A stretch of 64,000 nucleotides of DNA, taken from positions 43,590,103 to 43,654,102 of the forward strand of contig CM075760.1 in the NCBI GenBank assembly GCA_037974335.1, given 5' to 3'. Position 1 is the first letter of the stretch. Every line of letters begins with the position of its first letter. A program made the position numbers and the translations under genes. Under the pieces are notes generated by a model. That model saw nothing but the letters and a program-made list of their open reading frames with translations, had not been told where the DNA came from and did no database searches. Source of the stretch: Prionace glauca (taxonomy: Eukaryota > Chordata > Chondrichthyes > Carcharhiniformes > Carcharhinidae). Below are positions 1-10,069 of the stretch, one piece after another.

Positions 1-690
1 GTGGAAATAGTTTATCTTCATCCACCCTGCCTTTTCCTGTCTGTATCTTGAATACTTTGATCAGATAAGCCCTTACCCTTCTAAATACTGAAGAATACAG
101 GTCTAATTTGTGTAATCTCTCCTCATAGGCTTGGCTGCCTCACAGTGCCAGGGCCTCAGGTTTGATTCCCAGTTTGGGTCACTGTGGAATTTGCCCATGT
201 CTTCCCATGTCTACATTGGTTTCCTTTGGGTGCTCTGGTTTCCTCCCACAGTCCAAAGAAGTGAGGGTTCGGTGGATTGGCCACATTAAATTACCCCTTA
301 GTTTTGGGGGAACAAACTGGGATAAATGCATTGGGTTATGGGAATAGGGCCTGGGTGGGATTGTAATCGATGCAGACTCAATGGGTTGACTAGCCTCTTC
401 CTGTACTGTAGGATTCTATGATGTGTGGTACCCAGATCTGCTCACAGTACTGCAAGTGGGGTCTAACCCAGTGTTTTGTGTAACTGCAGGAAAACTTCTC
501 TGTCCTTATACTCCAGTCCTCTCAATGTAAAGGCCAGCTTTCCTTAACCTTTTTGATTATTTTCTCAGTCTGAACCTCCAAGTCTCTTTGGACATCCATT
601 GCATTGAACTTCATACCATCTAGAAAGTACTCTGATCTATCCACTACCAGGGAGAGTGAGTTGATGTTTTCAGACATTCTGTAGGATTCC
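1..690 (-). mobile_element. Old CR1-like LINE fragment, split by a SINE
   Basis: The stretches 1-124 and 425-690 read, on the minus strand, like the C-terminal reverse-transcriptase region of CR1 LINEs (for example the antisense of the phrase around 'cagtactgcaagtggggtct'). The two halves are separated by the SINE at 125-424, so the SINE inserted into an already present LINE. No long frame remains. Confidence 0.6.
125..424 (+). mobile_element. tRNA-headed SINE, head truncated
   Basis: It has the body of the common elasmobranch SINE: the B-box region near 'caggtttgattccc', the phrase around 'cctcccacagtccaaag', then 'gatgcagactcaatgggt', ending at 'ctgtaggattctatga'. The first tRNA-like bases, including most of the A box, are missing. 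It lies inside the LINE fragment at 1-690. Confidence 0.8.
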
Positions 691-729
691 CTCCCACAGT
701 CTGATTGGATGTGTCTGTCTGGCGCCTTT

Positions 730-1600
730 TTTCCAGGCACTGTCCGTGTTTGGGTGTTGGTGTATTTTCAGGAGCAGCTGGCACTTCCTTGGCTGTTGTC
801 CTCTCAGATATTCCATCTGTTTTTAGTTAATGTGTCTGGAATCTTTGAGCTTTTCCAGGCTGTGTCCAATTATCCTTCCTGTCTCTGGTATATGGGCCTA
901 GATAGCTTGGTGTCATTATACACATTGTTTGATTATCTATCTGCCTCCAACGAGTATTGTTGTCTGTCCATAATGATGGTGTTGCTGTCCTTGTCTTCTG
1001 GTTTTATGATCATGTCAACACTGGACCTCAGCTCCCTGATGGTCTCTTTTTCTCTCAGGGTAACATTCTGTTTGTCTCTTGTGTTTCTGTGCTGTGGCAG
1101 GGCAGAAACTGGATTGGAGGGATTCAGCCAAGGCGTTCTGAGAAGGATGGGCACGGAGTTTGGAGGTGACAGCATGTTCAGGGAGTTTGGAAAGAGAGGC
1201 TGGAGATGGGGGAGTAGATGGTAAGGATGGTGGGGTCAAGGGTTTGTTTGTTGAGAAGGGAGTGTTGATGGCAGATTTGAAGGACAGACTCAGAACCTGA
1301 AGCGAGAGATATGTTGACAATGTCTGAAGAATCAGGGGCGTTGGATATCAGTAGTTTAGTGGGAGATTGAATGGGAATAGAGCCAATGAACCAGGAGGTG
1401 GGGCTCATGGACAAGATGTATCCTGAGAGGACATGAGGGGAGAAGGGAGAGAAAGTAAAGAAATGTGGGTTCAGGACTCGAGAAAGGATGAAATTTACAG
1501 ACGGTTTCGCCCGGATGAGAGAGGGAAGGGAGGGAAACAGCAGAGGCAGCTGATCAGATTGTCTCCATCTTCGTGACAAAGAAACTCCATGAGCTCCTCA
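730..1600 (-). mobile_element. Penelope-like element fragment, N-terminal part and start of RT
   Basis: On the minus strand, conceptual peptides in this stretch match the region before and at the start of the reverse transcriptase of Neptune-type Penelope-like elements. They include a IIKPEDKDSNTIIMD-like motif (family form IVIKPADKGSAIVIMD) and a QLLLKIH-like motif (family form QLLPKIHK). The copy is old and broken in several places, with no long frame. Part of it (about 1280-1600) also matches 52240-52540. Recognition rests on my memory of the family motifs, not on a search. Confidence 0.6.
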
Positions 1601-1713
1601 CACTTGTTGTTGGAGGTGAGGATGGAGGGAATACAGGAGAGAGAGAGCCCAAAATGTGTGTTTGAGATATTAAAAAAAAGTCAACACAGTGTGTGAGTTT
1701 GATGCAAAGCTGA

Positions 1714-1719
1714 TTTATT
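1714..1719 (-). terminator. Poly(A) signal AATAAA of ZNF-1
   Basis: AATAAA on the minus strand, 143 bases past the ZNF-1 stop. The surrounding bases match those around the AATAAA at 52138-52143 downstream of ZNF-7, so the signal predates the duplication of the two genes. Confidence 0.6.
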
Positions 1720-1861
1720 TGACTTTTAATGAGAATATTAGCCCCTAAAGTGGCTGAGGTTTATTACCAGTGTAAACAGACCTGAATGAAGATGGTTCAG
1801 TCCTGAATGTGAGTAACAGCAACATCCAATCACTATCGTTACTTGTGAACTCACTAGAGTT

Positions 1862-2956
1862 TCAGCAGGTGGGATGAAGTCGTACATCCCTTCCCACACT
1901 CAGAGCAGGTGAATGGTCTGTCCACAGTGTGAATTCATTGGTGTACAGAGAGTTGAGAAGATTGCACAAACCCAGTCCCACAGTGAGAGCACCTGAATCA
2001 GTGTGAACACGTCGATGTCGCGACAGTGCCCCAGAACGTTTGTAGCACTTCTCACAGTCTGGGCATTTAAAAGGTCTCTCGTCAGTGTGAACTCGCTGGT
2101 GTGCAGTTAGTTGAGTTGATCGTCTGAACCCAGTCCCACAGTGAGAGCATCTGAAAGGTCTATCTTCAGTGTGAACACGTTGATGGGATATCAGTTTCTC
2201 AGAGGTTTTGTAGCATTTCTCACAGTTTGGACATTTAAAAGGTTTATTTTCTGTGTGGGCTCGCTGGTGTGTCAGCAGGCTAGATGAGGCAGTGAATCCC
2301 TTCCCACATTCAGAGCAGAGAAATGGCTTCTCCCCAGTGTGAACTCGCTGGTGTTTCAGCAAGTCAGATGACTGAATGAATCCTTTCCCACACTCGGAGC
2401 AGGTGAATGGCCTCTCCCAAGAGTGAACTCGCTGGTGAACAGTGAGGTCAGACGATCGTCTGAACCCAGTCCCACAGTGAAAGCACTTGAACGGTCTCTC
2501 GTCTGTGTGAATACGTTGATGGCGCATCAGTTCCCCAGAACTTTTATAACACTTTCCACAATCTGGACACCTGAAAGGTCTCTCGTCAGTGTGAACTCGC
2601 TGGTGACTCCGCAACTGGGCTGAAGTAGTTAATCCCTTCCCACACTCGGAGCAGATGAATGGTCTCTCGCTGGAATGAACTCGCTGGTGTGTGAACAAAG
2701 AGGATGACTGAGTGAATCCCTTCCCACATGTGGGGCAGATGAATGGCCTCTCCCCAGTGTGACTGCGCCAGTGCATTTCCAGCTTGGATGGGGAAATGAA
2801 TCCCTTCCCACAGTCCCCACATTTCCACAGTTTCTTCTCAGTGTGACTGCAATTGTGTCTCAACAGGTCAGATGATTGGCTGAAGCCTCGTCCACACACA
2901 CAACACGTGTATGGTTTCTCTCCACTGTGAAATGTACTTTTTCCTTCCATGTTCAA
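1862..2956 (-). CDS. ZNF-1: C2H2 poly-zinc-finger protein, 11 intact fingers
   Basis: A probable sequence-specific nuclear DNA-binding protein. The 364-residue frame holds 11 C2H2 fingers (CxxC, 12 residues, HxxxH) joined by TGERPF, TDERPF or similar linkers. Fingers alternate between a canonical CGKGF type, a CxKCYK type and a CGTGFRR type, so a multi-finger block has been duplicated internally. The start MNMEGKS matches LNMEG in ZNF-5 and ZNF-7. After finger 11 the frame slips: about ten bases (corresponding to CGGTCTCTCG on the plus strand) are missing near 1998, and the last 46 residues are out of frame. Two former fingers lie there, the first also carrying TGA in place of CGA. The exon probably starts at 3034, just after TTTCACAG, in an intron homologous to that of ZNF-7. 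No effector domain is visible. Confidence 0.85.
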   Translation of the reverse strand: MNMEGKSTFHSGEKPYTCCVCGRGFSQSSDLLRHNCSHTEKKLWKCGDCGKGFISPSKLEMHWRSHTGERPFICPTCGKGFTQSSSLFTHQRVHSSERPFICSECGKGLTTSAQLRSHQRVHTDERPFRCPDCGKCYKSSGELMRHQRIHTDERPFKCFHCGTGFRRSSDLTVHQRVHSWERPFTCSECGKGFIQSSDLLKHQRVHTGEKPFLCSECGKGFTASSSLLTHQRAHTENKPFKCPNCEKCYKTSEKLISHQRVHTEDRPFRCSHCGTGFRRSTQLTAHQRVHTDERPFKCPDCEKCYKRSGALSRHRRVHTDSGALTVGLGLCNLLNSLYTNEFTLWTDHSPALSVGRDVRLHPTC

Positions 2957-3034
2957 AATCTGATGATATCAAAGTTAAGATAAATTGAGCCACTCCATCA
3001 GCTTCCCAACTGCACACTCTCCCCTTCTAATACC
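2957..3034 (-). other. ZNF-1 leader segment and splice acceptor
   Basis: The exon begins at 3034 after minus-strand TTTCACAG. It opens with the family leader signature (VLEGESVQLG) but meets a stop shortly after, so it is now probably 5' UTR. The upstream intron, 3035-3362, aligns with 50825-51149 of ZNF-7. Confidence 0.65.
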
Positions 3035-3346
3035 CTGTGAAATTGATTTAAAATAGGTAAAAAAACAGGGAGTGAGAGAGAGCCCACAAAAACACAAAGA
3101 CAGGTTGTGAAATTGATCTGAGTGAATCTGGTAATTTCTGGGGCCGGCACTAAGAAACATTGACCATGAAAACTGCTGGATTGTCACAAAAACCCAACTG
3201 GTTTCTATGGGAGGAAAGAGAAAGAGGTGAAGGAGAGGGATTTTGTATATCTACAAGACATACTAAGCGAGAAGTCAGCAAAGTAAATTTGACCCCGAGC
3301 TTCATCAAGTGTGATATTGATACATAAACAGAGAAGTTATTCTGAA

Positions 3347-3354
3347 TATTTATA
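3347..3354 (-). promoter_or_regulatory. TATA-like box of ZNF-1, cut off from its upstream module
   Basis: TATAAATA on the minus strand, in the same context as TATAAATA at 50835-50842 of ZNF-7. In ZNF-7 a GC box and CCAAT boxes stand directly upstream. Here LINE sequence begins within about ten bases. Confidence 0.45.
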
Positions 3355-3357
3355 AAA

Positions 3358-3895
3358 CCTCTGGAATAATATTAAAGTCCTTGAGAAAATGCAGAGGAGA
3401 TTTACCAGAATGGTTCCAGCAAAGGTGGTTGAGGGGATTTTTGATTCAGGTACACAAGATTCTGACTGGTTTCGATCAGATGGATAAAGAAAGCTGATCG
3501 TACAAGGACTAGGAGGACACAGATTTAATGTTTTGGGTAAAAACTTGATTGAACTATTTAAGATCTTGAAGGGACTTGACAGGGTGGATGTGGAAAGGGC
3601 ATTTATTTCTGTGGGAGAATTTTAAACTAGGCACCACAAAGTAAGGGGTCACCTGTTTAAATTAGAGATGAAGATTTTTTTTCTCAAAAGGATTGTGAGA
3701 CTTTGGAACATTCTTCTTGCAAAGGTGGTTGAGGCAGAGTCCTTGAATATCTCACAGCAGAGCTAGATAGATTCTTGATAAACAAGGAAGTGGAAGGTTA
3801 TCGGGAGTAGGCAGGAGCGTGAAGTTGAGATTAAAATTAGATCACCACAATCCTACTGAATGGGAGAGCGGGGCTGAATGCTGCTCCTAATTTTT
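3358..3895 (+). mobile_element. CR1-like LINE 3' fragment
   Basis: Degenerate plus-strand matches to the C-terminal RT region and 3' end of CR1-type LINEs: 'cagaggagatttaccag', 'gacttgacagggtgga', 'gtggttgaggcagagtcc', and 'aatgctgctcct' at the end. Much decayed. Confidence 0.65.
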
Positions 3896-3911
3896 ACGTA
3901 AACAGTCACTT

Positions 3912-3984
3912 GTTTCTGTGGTGTCGTGATTATCACATTCGCTTCACACACAAAAGGTCCCTGGTTTGAAACCGGGCCAAACAC
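3912..3984 (+). pseudogene. tRNA-Val (CAC)-like pseudogene
   Basis: A 73-base match to tRNA-Val-CAC. It has GTTTCTG at the 5' end, GTGATTATCAC in the D arm, a TTCACAC anticodon loop with CAC in place, and CCTGG-TTTGAAA-CCGGG as T arm. The anticodon stem (TTCGC against ACAAA) has two mismatches. The acceptor 3' strand appears to lack a base, so pairing fails. I read it as a decayed tRNA copy or SINE head, not a working gene. Confidence 0.7.
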
Positions 3985-4044
3985 GTTGGATCTTTCTCAT
4001 TAAACACGTGCAAAGTCTGCATGATTTAAATTAATTGCTCAACA

Positions 4045-4810
4045 TTATCTCAATGTTACATCAAGTCAAATGCTTCTATACAGTAAATGGCAGAATCTTT
4101 AAGAGAATTGATAGGTAGAGGGATCTGGGTGTACAGATACACAGGTCACTGAAAGTGGCAAAGCAGATGGAGAAGGTAGTCAAGAAGGCATACGGCATGC
4201 TTGCCTTTATCAGCCTGGGCATAGAGTTTAAAAATTGGCAAGTAATGTTGCAGCTATACAGAACCTTAGTTAGGCCACACTTGGAATACAGCGTTCAATT
4301 CTGGTCACCCCACTATCAGAAGGATGTGGAGGCTTTGGAGAGAGTACAGAAAAGAGTTACCAAGATGTTGTCTGGTTTGGAGAGGCATTAACTGTGAGGA
4401 GAGGTTGGAGAAACTTGGTTTGTTCTCACTGGAACGACAGAGGTTCTGGGCCGATCTGATAGAAGGCTGCAAAATTATGAGGATAGTCAGAAGCTTTATC
4501 CCAGGATGAAGGAGTCAATTACTAAGAGGCATAGGTTTAAGATTTGAGGGGCAAGGTTTAAAGGCGATGTACAAGACAAGATTTTTGACATAGAGGGTGG
4601 GGGCCTGGAACTCGCTGCCGGGGGAGGTAGTGGAAGAAAGAGCATAGTGATTTTTAAGGGGGCATCTTGACAAATACATGAATAGGATGGGAATGGAGGG
4701 ATATGGTCCCCGGAAGAGTGTTTTAGTTCAATCAGGCAGCATGGTCGATGCAGACTTGGAGGGCCAAAGGGCCTGTTCCTGTGCTGTAATTTTCTCTGTT
4801 CTTTGTTTTA
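4045..4810 (+). mobile_element. CR1-type LINE, 5'-truncated 3' end
   Basis: A related copy of the RT C-terminal region of family B. Residues like AYGMLAFISLGIEFKN and TLVRPHLEYSVQFWSPHYQKD are readable around 4155-4391. It ends in 'gcctgttcctgtgctgtaat' and 'ttctctgttctttg'. The frame is broken after about 80 codons. Confidence 0.85.
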
Positions 4811-5060
4811 TTTTTTAGTACAGGAGATGTGGGGAAGAATGTTTTTAGACAGTGAGTGCTAATGACCCAAAACTTGCTGCCTAAGATTGGGGTGGAAATG
4901 GACATGATGAGTAATTTCAAAAGGAAATTGGATAGGCATTAGAGGAAAATGAAGCTGCAAAGAGCAGGGGAATGGGACTGGACTGCTCCAGACAGATGGC
5001 ATAGACTCAATGGGCCAAATGGCCTCCTCTGTGGTATAATGACTTCCTGTAATCTCAGCT
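4811..5060 (+). mobile_element. LINE 3' tail fragment, other subfamily
   Basis: A second LINE-like 3' end: 'aatttcaaaaggaaattgga', then 'tgggccaaatggcctcctct', then 'gtataatgacttcctgtaa'. It follows directly on the previous copy. Confidence 0.55.
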
Positions 5061-5199
5061 TGTAATTTAACCCAGGGAGTTCAAATATCACTCAGGTAAA
5101 TCTGGACTACATTCGCTCCATGGCCATTCTGTCCCCCCTGAGGTATGTTGCCCAGGACTAAGCATTGTTCTTCAGGTGTGGTCTAACCAGGATTTGTGA

Positions 5200-5384
5200 A
5201 TCTCAGGGCTTTTCCAGTCACAGTAAGACCTGAAATCTTCTCTCTGACAGAATCAACAAACCTGTAACATTCCTCATTCAGATTCTGCTGACATTCAGGT
5301 CCTGTTGTGTTGAATGACTCAGTCAGATCACAATGTGATGTTTGATTTGTGTTTCCCGTCTGTCAATTCTCCACTTCCAGCACT
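5200..5384 (-). pseudogene. Orphan ZNF leader exon
   Basis: Minus-strand TTTACAG at about 5385-5391 is followed by an exon start that reads VLEVEN, one stop, QTGNTNQTSHCDLTESF, then NTTGPECQQNLNEEC. This matches the leader of ZNF-3, ZNF-5 and other copies here. The intron before it (5392-5450) is the family's 'ctatcctggactgacagtga' type. No finger array follows in this direction before ZNF-1, which has its own leader. It is either the remnant of a lost gene or an upstream exon of ZNF-1. Confidence 0.6.
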
Positions 5385-5734
5385 CTGTAAATTTAAAGAA
5401 ACCATCACTGTCAGTCCAGGATAGAAATTCACAACATTCTCTCCTCCATAATCGCCAACTGTGATTCAATGAGTTCCTGGACATCTTCTCACATCTTTTA
5501 TATTGCCCCCATCCTCAACCACTAATCAGTCAACAGATCAATCCCACACTGCTTTCCCAGGCCAACTGAAAAGCAAAAAAACTCATCACTTTACAGGATA
5601 ATGACTGACGGTCAACCAAACAACCTTCATCTGTTGTCAATATTTTAATAGCAGGTGAAACAAAATGTTCAAAGAAAAATTACAAAAAAGTATATTTTTT
5701 AATGTCCGAACAATTTTCCAGAGAACCAGATTTG

Positions 5735-5905
5735 AATCCCACAGTCCAAAGATGTGTAGGTTAGTTGGATTAGCTATGCTAAATGCACAGGGTTACAGGG
5801 ATAGGGCTGGGTGGTGGGCCTAGGTAAGCTGCTTTGTTGGGGAGTCAGCACATAACTGATGGGTCAAATGTCTTCCTTCTGCTCTGTAGGGATTCCATGA
5901 TGCTA
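5735..5905 (+). mobile_element. tRNA-SINE, 3' half
   Basis: Starts at 'cccacagtccaaagatgtg', runs through 'gttacagggatagggctggg' and ends at 'gtagggattccatga', as in other SINE copies in the window. Confidence 0.7.
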
Positions 5906-5939
5906 TGGTTTGGGAGATGGTGAATTTTGAATTTAATTA

Positions 5940-6299
5940 AAATCTGGAATAAAAAGTCTACTGATAACCATGAAACTATTGTTGATTGTTGCAAAAACAC
6001 ATCAGGTTCACTAATGTCCTTCAGGGAGGGAAATCTGCTGTCCTTACTAGTCTGGCCTATGTGTGACTCCAGATTTCCAGCAGTGTGGTTGACTCTTAAA
6101 ACGTCCTTTGAAATATACTCAGTTCAAGAGTAAATAGGAATGGACGATGAATGCTGGTCCAGCCAGTGATACCCACATTGTGTGAATGAATTAGGAGAAA
6201 TATCTGCCATTCTTACCCAGTCTGGTCTAAATATATCTCCACAGCAATATGGTTGACTCTAAAAATGTCCTCTGCGATGGCCTAGCAAACCACTGGGTC
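5940..6299 (+). mobile_element. Second SINE type (central domain and tail), two partial copies
   Basis: Two degenerate direct copies (about 5945-6180 and 6181-6299, continuing after the nested SINE to 6675) of the domain also seen inverted at 15666-16020: 'catcaggttcactaatgtcc', 'ctccagatttccagcagtgt', and the tail phrase 'atgctggtccagccagtgat'. Confidence 0.65.
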
Positions 6300-6612
6300 C
6301 AAGGACAATTAGACTCATCTTTCAATGCAATTAGATGTACATTAACAGTGCAATGAAGTTACTGTACAAATCCCCTTGTCGCCACACTCCGGCACCTGTT
6401 CAGGTACACAAAGGAAAAATTTAGCAGGGCCAATGCACCTAATCCGCACATCTTTGAACTGTGGGAGGAAACCAGAGGAAACCCACGCAGACAAAGGGAG
6501 AATATGTAAACTCCACACAGACAGTGACCCAGGCCAGGAATGAAATTCAGGTCTCTGATGCTGTGAGGCAACAGGGCTAACTACTGTGCCACCGTGCCGC
6601 AAGGACAATTAG
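6300..6612 (-). mobile_element. SINE nested in another SINE, with 13-bp target duplication
   Basis: CAAGGACAATTAG is present at 6300-6312 and again at 6600-6612, exactly 300 bases apart. It flanks a minus-strand SINE whose tRNA head (antisense of GGCACGGTGGCACAGTAG) abuts the right copy and whose tail phrase 'aacagtgcaatgaagttact' is near the left. The interrupted host resumes with 'ggatggacaataaatgctgg'. Confidence 0.9.
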
Positions 6613-6689
6613 GGATGGACAATAAATGCTGGCTCAGCCAGCGACTCCCACATCCCATGGACAAATAAAAAAATTCCTGGAGACTCCAG

Positions 6690-7110
6690 TCCAATCCGGG
6701 AGAGTTGGTAACTGGTCCAGACTCACAGCGCATGCGCCCTGTTGTATATTATTCCTATAAAGATGGCGGCCGGTAACCCGGGCCTGGAGCCGCTCAGCTC
6801 CGACTCTATTCGGTGCTCGATTGAAACGGTACCGGGAACATATTATCTGGATTGAGGCATTCACAAGGTGTTTTATGAAGCCTCCCAGCCCACTCCGCTG
6901 CTTCTATCCCTCCCCAGTCACCCAGCGGCTCCATTACTGAACCTCACTCCATTGTTTCTCTCCGGCTCCTCGCAGCTCCAGACACAGCCCGGAATGCGCA
7001 TGCTCCGGTCAGTGTCAGACACTGCGCATGTCCCAGTCAGAGCCAGGTATCGCGCATGTGCAACAATTGCAGTAATGTGGATAGGACACATTCTCACCCG
7101 CAGAGAATGT
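6690..7110. promoter_or_regulatory. CpG-rich promoter P1 (YY1-like and NRF1-like sites)
   Basis: GCGCATGCGC (NRF1-type) lies at 6728-6737 and AAGATGGCGGCC (YY1-type) at 6760-6771, with further half sites (TGCGCATG, GCGCATGTGC) at 6990-7060. The order on the minus strand is the same as that on the plus strand at 9309-9351 and 44745-44783, so P1 more likely drives a minus-strand unit (the orphan leader at 5384, or ZNF-1). Confidence 0.65.
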
Positions 7111-7779
7111 TGGGTAATCACCTCGCCATTCAAACCCACGTTTTTCAACAGAAAGTACGATTTGCAATCTGATTATGATTGATACCATTGGGTCAAGGGT
7201 CAAGTGTGTTAAATCAATTCATATAGCAATTAAGCAGCAAAGGCCTTCCACCAGAGTGCTGGCCTGGGTGTGACTGACAACACAACAAACACCTACAGTT
7301 AGATGTGAACTTGTTGAGATGAACAAGTGATTTGTGTACTCCTAGATAGAACAGTTAAATTGCCCTCGCCAATAAGAATGCTGAAATTGGATCAAATGCT
7401 TTGAGCTTTTAAAGTTGGTGTTAAGCACTCAGCAAATCCCTTTGCAAACGTTAAGTGTTTGCATGGTCTTCCTCTGGTGTAATTGTGCTCTCTGTCAGTA
7501 TTTGGAAAGACTGTGTGAATCCATTTTCACATTCAGCTCGGAAATAATCTCTACCCCAGCATTCCCCCTTTCTCTGGATGGGGTAACTATACTGTGTAGT
7601 AATGCAGTGCTATTAATACAGTCAGTTAAAGATTGTTGTTGAGCGTTCAAATATCTGGTGTCTGAAATCACAAGATTCAATATTTAGAGTCAACAAGATG
7701 AACAAGGAAACATACCAGGGCCCAATACTCCAGCTAGATATTCACAGAAGAAAGTCATCGAGTGGACAGAACAGAGGAA
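7111..7779. other. No recognised feature
   Basis: Non-repetitive, AT-leaning sequence. I see no long frame, no RNA gene and no repeat that recurs in the window. Confidence 0.4.
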
Positions 7780-8335
7780 GATCCCAATTCAGTTAGGCCA
7801 CACATGGAATATAGTATTCAATTCCGGTTACCACACTACCAGAAAGATGTGGAGGCTTTGGAGAGGATATACAAAAGATTTATCAGGATGTTGCCTGGTA
7901 TGGAGGGCATTTGCTATGAGGAGAGATTGGAGAAACTTTGTTCTCACTGGAGTGACAGAGATTGAGGGGAGACCTGATAGAGGTCTACAATATTATGAGA
8001 GGCATGGACGGAATGGACAGTTAGAAGCTTTTTCTCAGAGTGAAAGATTCAATTACGAGGGAACAAGGTTAAAAAGAGATGTATGATGCAGATTTTTTAC
8101 ACAAAAAGTGGTGGGTGCCTAGAACTCGTTGTCAGGGGTGGTAGTGGAAGCAGATACGGTAGTGACTTTAAAGGGTGTCTTGACAAGTACATGAATGAGA
8201 TGTGAATAGAGGGATATGGTCCCCAGAAAGGTAGGGAGTTTTATTTAAGTTGGGCAGCATGGTCGGTGCAGGTTTGGAGGGCCATAGGGCCTGCCCCTGT
8301 GCTGTTATTTTCTTTGTTGTTTATAAGAAACCCTC
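7780..8335 (+). mobile_element. CR1-type LINE 3' end
   Basis: Begins at 'gttaggccacacatggaata' (RT C-terminal, VRPHMEYSIQF), continues through 'aggatgttgcctggtatgga' and ends with 'ggccatagggcctgcccctg' and 'tgctgttattttctttg'. A 5'-truncated old copy. Confidence 0.85.
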
Positions 8336-8399
8336 CAATCATTTGTGAATATCTTTCAAATGCTGACAGGTTGCAAGTCCCAGTTTCCATTATACTGAA

Positions 8400-8835
8400 T
8401 CAATGGAAGGTGAGAGAGCAGTTATTTTGGAACTATTAAATACAGCAGCTAGTTCACAGCTAGAGTACTCAGCACCATTCTAGTTAGGGAGTGGTTAGCC
8501 AGAGAGTGTGGCTCAGAAGGTCCCAGTTCCTTACAGAGATTTCAAGAACTAAGGGTCAGAGAGGTAAAGCAATTGGCAGAAGGATCAGAGAAGTGTGGAG
8601 ATGTTTTCACCCAGAGTGTGGTGGAGTATCAAACTCACTCTCTGAAAGGGTAGTGGAGACAAATGTTCACATGCAGGAGATAGTCATTATATGGACTTGA
8701 CAGGCTGTGTCCTCTAGGACCATCAACCTATACCTGGAAGGTGGTACTGGACTGGATAGCTCATTTTCATCTGTTATAAACATGATGGACTAAATGGCAT
8801 CCTGTAGTGTAAATTTCTTAGATTCTGTGATGACA
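8400..8835 (+). mobile_element. LINE 3' fragment, older subfamily
   Basis: Has the characteristic 'gatgttttcacccagagtgt' and 'ggtagtggagacaaatgttc', ending with 'gatggactaaatggcatcct' and 'aaatttcttagattctgtga'. Confidence 0.6.
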
Positions 8836-9069
8836 AGTGATCCTCATGATTTTACCCAAGCCAGATCTCAGCGCACTCATTTACTCCAAGTATTGATGTG
8901 ATGGTTTAGTAGCTGCTGTGTTAATTATTTAAATTTTATACGTTGGTGCTTTGGCTTCAGTCGTAATTGAATCACAAAACATGATTATGTTTATGCAAGA
9001 GCAGACTTCAATGGTGGCTATTTTACCCAGCATTCACAGGGAATCAGAACATGATCCAGCCTCTCAACA
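8836..9069. other. No recognised feature
   Basis: A short stretch leading into promoter P2. Nothing recognised. Confidence 0.4.
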
Positions 9070-9365
9070 GACTTTGCACATGCGTACTGTCGATCTAAAG
9101 TGCATGCGCAGTGGGTGTTGCTGCTGTAGTCGCAGCAAGGTGGTTTTATCGGCTTATTCTGGAGGGTAAAGGAGGCGGCGGCGGGATGGGGAGGCTTCGT
9201 AAGCACCCAGTGGAGACAGGAAACCCCGAATAATAAGTGCTCGGTGCCGCGTTCGTACCATTCGGGGTCGCGACCTCAGATGCCTGAGTTGGAGGCCCCG
9301 AGTTCACGGCCGCCATCTTTACGGGGGCGATGGGTAGCAGTGCGCATGCGCGGTGCTCCCTGCCA
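9070..9365 (+). promoter_or_regulatory. CpG-rich promoter P2, presumed for the orphan leader and ZNF-2
   Basis: Contains CATGCGCAG at 9103, GCCGCCATCTT from 9309 and GCGCATGCGC at 9342-9351. The block 'cacggccgccatcttt' through 'gcgcatgcgcggt' is repeated at 44742-44785 upstream of ZNF-6. The family intron (9380-9440, 'ctatcctggactgacagtga', then TTTTACAG) follows. Confidence 0.7.
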
Positions 9366-9533
9366 GCAGGAGGAGAGAATGTTGTGAATTTCTATCCTGG
9401 ACTGACAGTGATGGACTTTGGAAACTCCTTTTACAGGGAGATAGAGGGGAGGATTTATACACAGAAAACCCAACCCAAGAGAAACGTTTCTCGCTTAATT
9501 TCTATGCTTGACTGACGGTGATGATTTTTTTTA

Positions 9534-9665
9534 CAGCAAATTTGACCACAAAATTTGAAGGGAAACTCAAACCAGACATCAGATCAAAACGCGACAGAGT
9601 CCACTCCATTCATTAGAACCTGAATGTAGGTGTGTCTGTAGAAAACCATCCAAACACTGGTGTGG
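9534..9665 (+). pseudogene. Orphan ZNF leader exon after P2
   Basis: TTTTTACAG precedes an exon whose second reading frame gives GNSNQTSDQNATESTPFIRT and then a stop. This matches GNTNQTS, GNSNKTS and similar in other leader copies. Fingers do not follow here. The next array downstream is ZNF-2, which has its own acceptor at 10778. It could be a lost gene's leader or an alternative 5' exon of ZNF-2. Confidence 0.55.
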
Positions 9666-9689
9666 CTGGAAATAGGAAACAATAATGTC

Positions 9690-9930
9690 ATGGAAGGATT
9701 TGCAAAAAAGGGATGCAATTTGCAAAAAAGGAATCCAAAACTTCACCACATCCTTGAGTGAAGAAATCCTTCCTCATCTGAGCTTTCTCTCCATTTTCCA
9801 GCCTGTTCCAATAAGTCTTGACTCCCTTGTCATTCAAAAACTGTCTAACTGATCCTTGAATATATTCAATGCCTCCACTGGTCCCCATGGAAGAGGAAGC
9901 CAGATACTAACAATTCTCTGAGGGAAGAGA
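9690..9930 (-). mobile_element. LINE 3' fragment
   Basis: Antisense of the CR1-like 3' region ('gtgaagaaatccttcctcat', 'ccttgaatatattcaatgcc'). Short and decayed. Confidence 0.5.
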
Positions 9931-10069
9931 TTTGTCCAAATATATAATCTAGCTCCAGTCCAATGTTACACAATCAGATAAGTGCATTTTATTACAGAGC
10001 CATAAATAATATATCTAATCTCTACCATATAACAACATCAGACACGTTGCTGTCCTATATTTTGTATAC

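Noticed and set aside
709-1224. 171-codon plus-strand frame
   Set aside because: The minus strand carries recognisable Penelope-like motifs. The plus frame shows no family resemblance.
3912-3984. Working tRNA-Val gene
   Set aside because: Mismatches in the anticodon stem and failure of acceptor pairing.
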